DNA of 64,000 nucleotides from contig NZ_JAFLRF010000004.1 of assembly GCF_017315705.1 (NCBI RefSeq), positions 310,001 through 374,000 of the forward strand, written 5' to 3'. Every line of letters starts with the position of its first letter. The stretch's first letter is position 1. The stretch comes from Trinickia mobilis. GTDB taxonomy: Bacteria > Pseudomonadota > Gammaproteobacteria > Burkholderiales > Burkholderiaceae. Under the pieces are notes generated by a model. The model was given only the letters and a program-made list of their open reading frames with translations. It did not search any database and was not told the DNA's origin. Positions 54,432 through 62,816 of this stretch are shown here, one piece after another. Made by a program: the position numbers and the translations under genes.

Positions 54432-55427
54432 ATGTCGTCCGCATTCAAATTCAAGGTTTTGGCAATTGGCGCAGCAATGACCACTCTTTTTTCTTCCGTG
54501 GCCGCTGCGCAATCGCCCCAATACCAGCTGATCAAGACAATTGATTTGCCGGGCACAACGGGCGGCCATGGAGATTGGGTCACATACGACCCCGATACCG
54601 AAACAGTCTGGCTTGCGCAATCACCGGATCATAACGTGGTGGTGATCGATGCGAAAACGCTCGCGCTCAAGAACACGATAACGGGCGTCGATTCGGGCAA
54701 CGGCATCGACATCGACAAACATTACGCGTTCGTCGCCGAGGCAACCGCGGGCAAGCTGATCGTCGTCGACAAGAAAACGTTCAAGAAGGTGGCGGTGGTC
54801 GATAGCGGCGGAAAAACGCCCGACGGCGTAAACATCGATACGCATACCGGGAAGGTCTTCGTGGCCAACGATGACAGCAACAACGAGGCTGTTTTCGACA
54901 GCAAGGCTCCGTTTGCCCGCTCGGCTGTGTTCAAGCTCAAACCCGAGGATGCCAAGGACGGGCCCGATGTCGCGTTGTATGTGCGGTCCACCGATCGCCT
55001 GTACCAGCCGGTAGGCGGCAGCATCGACGTGATCGACCCCAACACGAACACGATCCTGGCGGTCTGGGATTTCGGTGTGAAGGGCGCCGCAAAAGGCGGC
55101 GTATTCGACAGCAAGACCAACCACCTGATTTTCGGAACAGGTGACAAGAAGATGCTCGTTGTCGACGCCGCGAGCGGCAAGCTTGTGACGACCATTCCTG
55201 TCGCCGGGGCCGTTGATCAGACCGCCATCGATGTCGAAATGCGCCGGGCTTTCCTGGGCGACAAGACGGGCAACATCGAGGTGGTCGATCTCGATTCCAA
55301 TCAGGTCGTCGACTACATCGCCGCCGAGAAGAATGCGCATACGCTCGCAGTCGACACGAAAATGCATCGCCTCTTTGTCTACCTGAACGCGAGTAACAAG
55401 GTGGGCGTGTACGAGCCGAAGCTGTAA
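54432..55427 (+). CDS. Periplasmic YVTN-type beta-propeller protein
   Basis: 331 residues. Signal peptide FKVLAIGAAMTTLFSSVAAA; then seven-bladed YVTN/NHL repeats: SPDHNVVVIDAKTLALKNTI, AGKLIVVDKKTFKKVAVVDS, TGNIEVVDLDSNQVVDYIAA, HRLFVYLNASNKVGVYEPKL. GGAGG before the ATG at 54432 fixes the start. It lies 110 bases after the porin and 140 before the transporter, same strand. A solute- or metal-binding role is possible; none is established. Confidence 0.82.
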   Translation: MSSAFKFKVLAIGAAMTTLFSSVAAAQSPQYQLIKTIDLPGTTGGHGDWVTYDPDTETVWLAQSPDHNVVVIDAKTLALKNTITGVDSGNGIDIDKHYAFVAEATAGKLIVVDKKTFKKVAVVDSGGKTPDGVNIDTHTGKVFVANDDSNNEAVFDSKAPFARSAVFKLKPEDAKDGPDVALYVRSTDRLYQPVGGSIDVIDPNTNTILAVWDFGVKGAAKGGVFDSKTNHLIFGTGDKKMLVVDAASGKLVTTIPVAGAVDQTAIDVEMRRAFLGDKTGNIEVVDLDSNQVVDYIAAEKNAHTLAVDTKMHRLFVYLNASNKVGVYEPKL

Positions 55428-55568
55428 CGCCTGTCCTGGCGCCGACCGGCACATCGTCACTCCTGTATTGGTCGGCGTCGCTCGACAAGCCGCCCTTCGT
55501 GGCGCATCACAATGTGGCCGATGATATGGGACGGCCCGAATGGTAGTTCATTGCGAGGAGAAAGAGTC

Positions 55569-56873
55569 GTGGCATTTGCTAACTCAGCCGTCGTTGGCTC
55601 GAAACTAGGGAGTCGTTGGTTTCAACTGATTGTTGGAATTGTCTGCATGGCGCTCGTCGCGAACCTTCAGTACGCGTGGACGCTGTTCGTCGTTCCTATG
55701 GAGACGAAAAATCACTGGAGCGGAGCGCAGATTCAAACGGCGTTTGCGATTTTCGTCCTGGTGGAAACGTGGCTCGTGCCCCTCGAGGGATGGCTCGTCG
55801 ACCGATTCGGGCCGCGTCCGGTGGTGATGGGCGGCGCCGTATGCGTCGCCTTGAGCTGGATCATCGATTCCCTCGCGTCCTCGCTGCCCGAACTCTACGC
55901 GGCGGCAGTCATCGCGGGCCTTGGTGCCGGTTGCGTCTATGGGACGTGTGTCGGCAACTCGTTGAAGTGGTTCCCGGATAAACGCGGCCTGGCCGCCGGC
56001 CTGACCGCAGCAGGCTTCGGCGCGGGGGCGGCGTTGACGGTGATCCCGATCGCCAACATGATCCAGTCGTCCGGCTATCAACACACGTTCCTCTTCTTCG
56101 GACTGTTCCAGGGGATAGCGATTCTCGTGCTCGCCTTGTCGCTCATTCGCCCCAAGCCGCCCGTAGCCGTGACTTCGATCAAACGCGTCATTTCCAGCAA
56201 AGTCGACTATACGTCGCCGCAGATGGTGAGAACGCCGGTGTTCTGGGTGCTCTATCTCATGTTCGTGTTCGTCGCAGCAGGCGGAATCATTGCAACAGCG
56301 CAACTTGGCCCGATAGCCAAGGGCTACGGCTTTGCCAAACTGCCGATATCGGTGGCGGGTTTCACGCTGCCGCTTCTTACGATGGCGCTGTCGATCGACA
56401 ATCTGCTTAACGGCCTGACTCGCCCGCTGTGCGGCTTACTGTCGGACAGGATCGGCCGCGAAAACACCATGCTCCTGGTTTTCGTCGGCGAGGGGCTGGC
56501 CTTGCTGGGGATGAGATCGTTTGGACACGATCCATATGCGTTCGTCTTCTTTGCCGCATTGATCTTCCTGTTCTGGGGCGAAATCTTCTCGATCTTTCCT
56601 GCAACGTGTGCTGACACCTTCGGCGGCAAGTACGCCGCAGCCAATGCCGGCACGCTGTACACGGCCAAAGGCACCGCCTCGCTTCTCGTGCCTTTCGCGT
56701 CGGTGCTATCGTCCGGCGGCTCTTGGGATCTGGTATTCACCTGCTCAGCGTTCGTGGCGATTTTCGCTGGAATCACGGCGAAAATCGTGCTGGCGCCGAT
56801 GCGCGCTCGCTGGATTGCCAACACCGAATCTGCGGATGAAATGACGAACAGGAGTTTTCAGGAAGCGGGTTGA
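55569..56873 (+). CDS. MFS transporter, oxalate:formate antiporter (OFA) family
   Basis: 434 residues, 12 membrane segments. WFQLIVGIVCMALVANLQYA, WTLFVVPMETKNHWSGAQIQ and WLVDRFGPRPVVMGGAVCVA match the OxlT/OFA branch, as does the second-half LLSDRIGRENTMLLVF motif. AGGAGA precedes a GTG at 55569, which I take as start; the upstream ATG at 55512 has no ribosome site. OFA carriers exchange or import small carboxylates. With the porin and propeller it forms a likely carboxylate uptake cluster. Confidence 0.87.
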   Translation: MAFANSAVVGSKLGSRWFQLIVGIVCMALVANLQYAWTLFVVPMETKNHWSGAQIQTAFAIFVLVETWLVPLEGWLVDRFGPRPVVMGGAVCVALSWIIDSLASSLPELYAAAVIAGLGAGCVYGTCVGNSLKWFPDKRGLAAGLTAAGFGAGAALTVIPIANMIQSSGYQHTFLFFGLFQGIAILVLALSLIRPKPPVAVTSIKRVISSKVDYTSPQMVRTPVFWVLYLMFVFVAAGGIIATAQLGPIAKGYGFAKLPISVAGFTLPLLTMALSIDNLLNGLTRPLCGLLSDRIGRENTMLLVFVGEGLALLGMRSFGHDPYAFVFFAALIFLFWGEIFSIFPATCADTFGGKYAAANAGTLYTAKGTASLLVPFASVLSSGGSWDLVFTCSAFVAIFAGITAKIVLAPMRARWIANTESADEMTNRSFQEAG

Positions 56874-56924
56874 TGCCAGGCAAGCGACAGAGAGGAAGGC
56901 ACCGCCAACGGATGACGCATATCG

Positions 56925-57070
56925 ATCATCGCGTCCTTCCGTTGGAATGCCGCGGTCCATGACCCAAATTCGATTGGCTTTGCCGTATCGGGTCTCGATG
57001 CACCTGAGCAGATCGGACAGCGTGGTGCAGTCCGCGGTGTTACCGGCCAGTATTTGCTGGACGAGAATCG
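56925..57070 (-). pseudogene. IS1634-like (IS4 superfamily) transposase fragment
   Basis: The minus strand reads ILAGNTADCTTLSDLLRCIE, TRYGKANRIWVMDRGIPTE, an internal segment of IS1634-type DDE transposases (GNTADxxTL ... WVMDRGIPTEE). Flanks do not continue the enzyme and no ends are visible. A relic. Confidence 0.75.
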
Positions 57071-57320
57071 GCGAAAGTCGCACGTTTCGTTCTGTGGGGA
57101 GGATGCAACGGTAACGTCGCGTCCTTACCCAGCACATCCAGTGGTGGTGACTTCTCCCTATCGGGTACCGCACAACTTCATGCTGGAAGCCAACTCTCGC
57201 TGTCGCAACCTCGCGAGCGGCTTAACCCTCGAGATCGATTGATACACGCTGCTGGCGCCGCCGCGACCGACGCAACGTCTCGGTGCCGCCACAAAAAGTA
57301 TATGGAATGCATTATAAGTG

Positions 57321-57354
57321 TGCAAAAAAATATCAATTGTTGATATTTTTTGCA
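57321..57354. promoter_or_regulatory. 34-bp near-perfect AT-rich palindrome
   Basis: The core AATATCAA-TTG-TTGATATT (57329-57347) is perfectly symmetric, and the symmetry extends outward as TGCAAAAA/TTTTTGCA with one A/T count difference. It lies about 105 bases upstream of the HPP-CBS gene. It could be an operator, or a hairpin in the 5' leader. Confidence 0.55.
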
Positions 57355-57460
57355 GGCGGCTATTCTCGATGCACAATCTTTGCGACGCCGGCGGCAGTTG
57401 ATGATTTGGTGCACCGGTCGGCGAAGCGATCCGCAACGAGATTTGTTTATTGGACCGCCC

Positions 57461-58561
57461 ATGCCTCGCTCCGCAGTCGCCGAATGGTTCGGCAGCTTTG
57501 TTCCTCACCCGTCAGCACCGCAGTGGCAGGAGCGCGTGCGCAGGTGTCTCGGCGCGCTGCTCGGCATCGCGTTCACGGGGGCAGCGACGCATTTCGTGTT
57601 CGGGTCCCAGTCCGACATTCCGATGCTCGTTGCACCGATGGGTGCGTCGACCGTCCTGCTGTTTGGGGCCTCCGACAGCCCTCTTGCGCAACCGTGGTCG
57701 ATCATCGGCGGCAATCTCGTGTCGGCGACGGTCGGCGTCGCATGTGCGCAATGGATAGCCGGGCCGGTCGCCGCTGCTTCAGTTTCAATCGCGCTGGCCA
57801 TCTGTGGGATGTTCCTGTGCCGATGCGTGCATCCGCCATCGGGCGCTGTCGCGTTGACTGCTGTGCTTGGCGGACCTGCCGTGCACGCATTGGGTTTCCG
57901 GTTCGTCGCGGCACCGATTGCTTTCCAGTCCGCAACCCTGCTTTCGTTGGCGCTCGTGTTCCATGCGTTGACCGGACATCGTTACCCGCGCGCGGCGGCG
58001 AGCCTCTATGCGGTGGACACGCGCGCTGCCGTTCAGACGCCCCCGCGATCGGCACAGGCGCACGCGAGCAACGCATCACGCAGCGACGAACCCGACAAAT
58101 CGTTTGACGAACTCACTTGCGAGGACATCATGTCCGCGCCGGCGCAAGCGGTGCTCGCGTCGATGCAAAGGAACGATGCACTGGATCTGCTGAAATGGCG
58201 CGGTGCGACGATGCTACCCGTTGTCGACGCGATGCATCGTGTTATCGGCACGGTGACGCAGCACGATCTTGCGGACCAGCCTGAGAGACGCTTGCCGAGG
58301 GCGTGGTTCGATCTACGTCGTGCTTCGAGGAAGCGCTCGGCGATGTTCGAAGAGACGGTGGAAGCGGCGATGGCCGCCGGCGTGCGCGCCGTTCATCACG
58401 CCACCCCGATCGTCGATCTGGTGCCGATGTTCACTGCCCGTATGCATCATCCAGTCGCCGTGCTGGACGAGAGCGAACGGCTCGTCGGCATGGTGACGCA
58501 TGCCGACATGATCCGCGGGCTCCTGCGTCAAGCAAGTACCTCGCGGCGGGCTTCAGCATGA
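57461..58561 (+). CDS. HPP-family membrane protein with two CBS domains
   Basis: 366 residues. N-terminal HPP domain with four membrane segments and the signatures VAPMGASTVLLFGASDSPLA and CRCVHPPSGAVALTAVLGGP (the HPP motif), then a linker (about 190-225) and a CBS pair: DIMSAPAQAVLASMQRNDAL / VIGTVTQHDLA and VHHATPIVDLVPMFTARMHH / LVGMVTHADMIRGLL. HPP proteins of plants and cyanobacteria transport nitrite; bacterial CBS-fused forms are uncharacterised. CBS domains usually sense adenine nucleotides. The ATG at 57461 is chosen at the start of the family similarity; an upstream in-frame start at 57350 overlaps the palindrome. Confidence 0.85.
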   Translation: MPRSAVAEWFGSFVPHPSAPQWQERVRRCLGALLGIAFTGAATHFVFGSQSDIPMLVAPMGASTVLLFGASDSPLAQPWSIIGGNLVSATVGVACAQWIAGPVAAASVSIALAICGMFLCRCVHPPSGAVALTAVLGGPAVHALGFRFVAAPIAFQSATLLSLALVFHALTGHRYPRAAASLYAVDTRAAVQTPPRSAQAHASNASRSDEPDKSFDELTCEDIMSAPAQAVLASMQRNDALDLLKWRGATMLPVVDAMHRVIGTVTQHDLADQPERRLPRAWFDLRRASRKRSAMFEETVEAAMAAGVRAVHHATPIVDLVPMFTARMHHPVAVLDESERLVGMVTHADMIRGLLRQASTSRRASA

Positions 58562-58796
58562 TATGCGGCCTGGCGATGAGACGCGCGAGGAGCGCACGGC
58601 TGACCGATGCCGGCTTGACTCAGTGTGCAGCCATGCCGGTCAGCCACGCGTCGCGTGTGCGTCAGTGACTCCTGTGCGACGTGTTCCGGACGCCGAGGTG
58701 ATCCCTCTATCCGACCGCAAGTGGCCGGCCCCGGCCTGTCGCGGGGGTCAAACCTTGACCTGCCCGAAATTTTCGATGTTTCAGATCGATGGAGGG

Positions 58797-59177
58797 TCAG
58801 GCCTCTGCGATAACTGCGATGGACACCTTCATTCCCTTAGGTCGGATCGGTAGCTTCGCACCTTGTCGCGCAGGGGGCTCAACGGGAAACCACTTTACCC
58901 ATTCTTCGTTCATTCCCGCGAAGTCTGCCTCCTCCGCGAGAATGAAGGTGGCGCTGACGACCTTTTCCAGCGAACTGCCTGCCGCAGCAAGAATCGCTGA
59001 CACGTTGCGCAGGCATTGACGGGTCTGTTCCTGAATGGTCTCACCGGGGACCTCTCCGGTGGCGGGATCGAAAGGACCCTGGCCCGCGACAAAGACCAGA
59101 CCGGCCGCCTTCACCGCCTGGCTGTAGCTCGGCGGCGTCTGGGGCGCCTGATCAGTTCGGATGATCTCTCTGGGCAT
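58797..59177 (-). CDS. RidA-family enamine/imine deaminase
   Basis: 126 residues, trimeric YjgF/RidA fold. Substrate-binding Arg104 is present in PPARQGAKLP, and the family blocks AAGLVFVAGQGPFDPATGEV and RQCLRNVSAILAAAGSSLEK are clear. AAGGAG before the ATG at 59177. It lies 50 bases downstream of the DUF1772 gene on the same strand. Members hydrolyse reactive enamines or act in amine catabolism. Confidence 0.9.
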   Translation of the reverse strand: MPREIIRTDQAPQTPPSYSQAVKAAGLVFVAGQGPFDPATGEVPGETIQEQTRQCLRNVSAILAAAGSSLEKVVSATFILAEEADFAGMNEEWVKWFPVEPPARQGAKLPIRPKGMKVSIAVIAEA

Positions 59178-59228
59178 GGTCGTCTCCTTCATGAGTCCGG
59201 GTGTTCATGAGCGGTGGCAGCGTTGGCA

Positions 59229-59669
59229 TCAGACCTTCAGCACGTTCGTCAGAAAGACCATGGACGCGGCAAGGCTCAAGACGCTGCGAACCGCATGAAG
59301 TCTGCCCCACGTCTCGAGCAACGCACGCGTTTCAGCCGACGCGAGATCGCGTCCTTGCATCAATAGCTGCGCGTTAGTGGGCTTGATGATAATCAAGGTG
59401 AACGGGACGGCGCTGCCTATGAGCAAAGCGCCGGCTAGCCAGCTTGCGCTTCCGCCGAGCCGCCACACCACAATAGCGGCAATGCAGCTTACAACGGCCA
59501 ACGGCGCTTGCATTAGCGTCGCGCGTTGGTAGCTTGGCGCCCAGACGGTTGCAGCCGTCCTGGTGTCACATTGCATCCGCGCCGGGTGCTCGACGAGGCT
59601 GATGTAGATCGCCGCGCCTGCAAAGACAGTACACGCCAGCATGGCGATAAATTGCGCAACCACCAGCAT
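59229..59669 (-). CDS. DUF1772 membrane protein
   Basis: 146 residues with four predicted membrane helices (VAQFIAMLACTVFAGAAIYI, PLAVVSCIAAIVVWRL, AGALLIGSAVPFTLII, VLSLAASMVFLTN). DUF1772 signature: EHPARMQCDTRTAATVWAPS and IIKPTNAQLL. GGAGG 5 bases before the ATG at 59669 fixes the start. Probably co-transcribed with the RidA-like gene. Function unknown. Confidence 0.85.
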   Translation of the reverse strand: MLVVAQFIAMLACTVFAGAAIYISLVEHPARMQCDTRTAATVWAPSYQRATLMQAPLAVVSCIAAIVVWRLGGSASWLAGALLIGSAVPFTLIIIKPTNAQLLMQGRDLASAETRALLETWGRLHAVRSVLSLAASMVFLTNVLKV

Positions 59670-59978
59670 GCAAGCCTCCGCGCGGCGACGCCCGATGAAC
59701 ATCGTGATTGATACGTGCCCGGACATTATGCCCTTTCGCCGATTGGCTGCGTCTGGCCACCCGCTTTCCTTCACGAAGGTCGCATGTCGTTAAGGGTTGT
59801 TCGATGCCTGCCATTTCCCGCAGGCATGTGAGTGCGCCACCGCGCGTTGCTGGCAGGCGTCGAACGAGCCTCGATGGAGGAAACCGCGGAGTGCCCCGAT
59901 GCGGTCGGAGTCTTGGAGGCTATGGCGATTGATAGGCCGGGATGTTCAGCGGTGTTGGAGGATGTGCGGTCAATCGGG

Positions 59979-60404
59979 ATGCTGGATGGGTCTTGGCGAG
60001 CGGTCGACGAGCACGGTGCTGAGCTCGATGTGCTGGCGCAAAAGCGGCGCGATAAGGCCGCGACAAAGCGCTTCTTCCGGCGGGTGCTGCGTTCAAACCC
60101 GGCGCCGCGCAAGATCGTGACCGACCCGTTGCGCAGCTATCCGGCGGCGAGGGCTGACATTCCTGAGCTCGCTCATATGAAGCACGTATTCGTCAAGGCG
60201 GCTGCACGTGTGAACAACCGTGCTGAGAACAGCCACCAGCCGACCCGCAGGCGCGAACGCCAGATGTGCGGCTTTCGCGTTGCGCGTCGCACGCAAGCGT
60301 TTCTCTCATGCTTTGGCCCGATCCGGCAGCACTTCGCGCTGCCCAGACATCAGATGAACGCGGCATGTCATCGTGCCGTACTCCAGGAACGCTTCGTCAC
60401 ATAG
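59979..60404 (+). pseudogene. IS6-family transposase, C-terminal fragment
   Basis: The frame reads GSWRAVDEHGAELDVLAQKR, RDKAATKRFFRRVLRSNPAP, IVTDPLRSYPAA, NNRAENSHQPTRRRERQMCG: the second half of an IS6 (IS240-type) DDE transposase, with the second Asp and the Glu of the triad. The N-terminal HTH and first Asp (in VDETYIKV) are absent; upstream bases in the same frame do not match. No intact terminal repeats seen. Confidence 0.8.
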
Positions 60405-60547
60405 CATGGTTGGACTGTCACTGCCGCATCTCAGAAAGTTATCTAATAAGGATAACTACGCTTGAGCAAACAGGCAGCCTACAGCCGTCAACTTGACACA
60501 GCCGTCGAACGCGACCAGTGGGGCAAACGCGACGGCTGCCGTCTTGC

Positions 60548-60997
60548 TCATCCCTTGACCTCAGGAAATAGACACCCGCCGTTGCGGACTAACTCCTTCA
60601 CCTCTTCGCTCACCTTTTGGGCGTTTCGATTCAGCCGAGCAGCGAACTCCTTGCGTCGCCGCATGTCCGACTTCGAATCGTGCTTCGCGCTCCAAAGGAT
60701 GATGTTAAGGAGAATGGGAATGAGATCCAGGCCCTTCTCAGTCAGAGTATAGAAGTCCTTCCGTCTGTCGGCGGAACTTGGTGCCTTGGAGAGAATTCCT
60801 TGCTCCTCGAGACAGGCAAGGCGGGAAGCCAGGATATTTGTTGCGAATCCTTCTTCCGATTTCAGGAACTCGCCGTACGTCTTCTTGCCAGCGAAAACGA
60901 TGTCGCGAACGATCAACAGCGACCACCTGTCGCCGAAGATCTCCAGGGCGTAGGTCACCGGGCAATGGGACCGAACTTCTTTGTACGTCGTCTTCAT
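60548..60997 (-). CDS. HxlR-family transcriptional regulator
   Basis: 149 residues. The HxlR winged helix is complete: CPVTYALEIFGDRWSLLIVR with Cys12 at the start, then LKSEEGFATNILASRLACLE and the wing SSADRRKDFYTLTEKGLDLI. The Cys near the N-terminus is the redox- or quinone/aldehyde-sensing residue in family members such as HypR and QorR. Divergent from the RND efflux operon, with ACTTG-N7-CAAGT elements in the shared intergenic region; likely its repressor or activator. Confidence 0.9.
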   Translation of the reverse strand: MKTTYKEVRSHCPVTYALEIFGDRWSLLIVRDIVFAGKKTYGEFLKSEEGFATNILASRLACLEEQGILSKAPSSADRRKDFYTLTEKGLDLIPILLNIILWSAKHDSKSDMRRRKEFAARLNRNAQKVSEEVKELVRNGGCLFPEVKG

Positions 60998-61014
60998 AGC
61001 TATATCTTAGCATC

Positions 61015-61031
61015 ACTTGCCAATAGCAAGT
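61015..61031. promoter_or_regulatory. Operator-like element ACTTG-N7-CAAGT (copy 1)
   Basis: ACTTG-CCAATAG-CAAGT, perfect 5-bp arms extended by C/G, 18 bases upstream of the HxlR start codon. An identical arm layout recurs at 61070-61086. Confidence 0.6.
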
Positions 61032-61047
61032 AAAGCCCCGAAGATCG

Positions 61048-61086
61048 CTTGTTTTTTGCAATTGATATTACTTGTTTTTTGCAAGT
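61048..61086. promoter_or_regulatory. Direct repeat with second operator-like element
   Basis: CTTGTTTTTTGCAA occurs twice, at 61048-61061 and 61071-61084, with a 23-bp period (about two helical turns). The second copy sits in a perfect ACTTG-TTTTTTG-CAAGT element (61070-61086); the first is a half-degenerate version (GCTTG-N7-CAATT). The rest of 61087-61562 has no recognised gene; the efflux promoter should be here. Confidence 0.6.
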
Positions 61087-61562
61087 TTTCGCACTAGCAT
61101 GATTCTCAACAGCACGACATGAGCGTATCGACGTATTTGTAAGCGTGAGATGCAGAAGCATCGGCGGGAACGACGTGGCGTTCGCGGAGAAGGGCGTTGC
61201 TTTGTGCGGCGGGAGCTTCCGCCTTCGCCAGGTAAGCCGCGAACAGCCTACGCGCGCTCTAAGGCGGTCGCGTGCAGGCGAGAGTGCTGTCGCGGATACC
61301 CCGTTCCTCACACTTGGATTCCAAACGAGAACGCGCGATAACGCGCGTTCTCGCGCATGGAGAGCACATAGGTAACAGCGTGAAGTGGTCATCTGCCGTC
61401 CGATGTGCGCAGCAATTGGCGCGCTCAACGGCACCCTGAAGAATACGCCCGCCACAGATCTGGGCTCCGCGGCGATCCGCGAGATGCTCAAACGCAGCGG
61501 GTTGGAAGGCCGTTGTGCCGGCTTCGACCAACTTGACAACCGACTTTCCAAGGGTACAAACG

Positions 61563-62807
61563 GTGGACACGCAAAATCAATCAACGGCCGCAGGGCGGCC
61601 GAACGGGACTGCGGCTCGCATGGAATGGCGATCGCGAACAAGGCTCTGGTTGTTGTCAGGAATCGTGGTGGCAGCACTTGCGGCCGGAGGATTTGCGCTC
61701 TGGCGCAGTAGCGACAATGCGTCAGCCGCAGCGCAACCTGCCCCACCCACGGTTACGGTGAGCAAACCGCTAGTCCGTGAACTGGATACACAACTCGGTT
61801 TCCTCGGTCAGTTCTCGGCTGTAGACCAGGTTGAGATTCGGGCCCAGGTAGGGGGGACGCTAACGGGCATCTATTTCAAGGACGGCGCTATCGTCCACAA
61901 GGGCGACCTGCTCTTCACCATCGACCCAGTCCCCTACGAGATTCGGCTCGCCAAGGCAAAGGCTCAACTTGAAACGGCAAACTCGAAGCTCATCCTTGCC
62001 AACCTCGAGTTGACTCGAGCAGAGGAACTGGAGCGAAGCAGCGCAGGGACGGTAGAGAACGTTCAGCAGAGAACATCCGACCAGCGCGCCGCGCTTGCGG
62101 CAGTGGACGACGCGAAAGCACAGATTCGCGACGCGCAGTTCGACCTCGACCACGGCCGCATAACCGCGCCGTTTACCGGACGCATTGGCTCGCACCAGGT
62201 CTCGGTTGGAAATCTGATTGCAGGCAGCCGAGCGGCCACCAGTCCGACCACTTTGCTTGCCACGCTCGTGTCCCTCGATCCAATCTACATGAACTTCGAT
62301 ATGAGCGAGGCCGACTACGGGATGTTCTCCAGTAATCGCGCGAAGCCGGACGGTACGCCGTCAAACGGGGTGTTGCTTGCGCCCGGAAGCGGCACCGCGT
62401 TCACGAAGCAAGGGACGCTCGATTTCGTCGACAACGTCATCGACCGCTCCAGCGGGACGATCCACGCTCGTGCCACCGTTCCGAACCCGGACCTTTCGCT
62501 GACGCCCGGCGAGTTCGCACGTGTGAAACTGGCAACGGGGAATCCAACGCCAACCCTTCTTGTTCCTGATGCTTCGGTCCAGGCAGACCAGTCCCAACAC
62601 GTGGTCATGACCGTATCTCCAGACGGAACCGTGGTTCCCAAACAGGTCGTCATCGGGGACATGCGCGGTGGCCTTCGGGTAATCCGCTCCGGGTTGACAC
62701 CCGATGACGAAGTCATCATCGACGGAATTCCCTATGCAGCCCCCGGTGCGAAAGTCGCACCGAAGAACGGCGCCATCCGCTTCGCCTCCACTCAGGGCGA
62801 GAGGTGA
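61563..62807 (+). CDS. RND efflux periplasmic adaptor (AcrA/MexA type)
   Basis: About 414 residues. One N-terminal membrane anchor (WLLSGIVVAALAAGGFALWR), then lipoyl/hairpin/barrel organisation: VEIRAQVGGTLTGIYFKDGA, AQLETANSKLILANLELTRAEEL, ITAPFTGRIGSHQVSVGNLI, ARATVPNPDLSLTPGEFARV. It resembles the MexE-like group of HAE1 adaptors. The start could be the GTG at 61563 (AAGGG upstream) or the ATG at 61620. It lies 9 bases before the pump gene. Confidence 0.88.
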   Translation: MDTQNQSTAAGRPNGTAARMEWRSRTRLWLLSGIVVAALAAGGFALWRSSDNASAAAQPAPPTVTVSKPLVRELDTQLGFLGQFSAVDQVEIRAQVGGTLTGIYFKDGAIVHKGDLLFTIDPVPYEIRLAKAKAQLETANSKLILANLELTRAEELERSSAGTVENVQQRTSDQRAALAAVDDAKAQIRDAQFDLDHGRITAPFTGRIGSHQVSVGNLIAGSRAATSPTTLLATLVSLDPIYMNFDMSEADYGMFSSNRAKPDGTPSNGVLLAPGSGTAFTKQGTLDFVDNVIDRSSGTIHARATVPNPDLSLTPGEFARVKLATGNPTPTLLVPDASVQADQSQHVVMTVSPDGTVVPKQVVIGDMRGGLRVIRSGLTPDDEVIIDGIPYAAPGAKVAPKNGAIRFASTQGER

Positions 62808-62816
62808 GTCCGGGTC

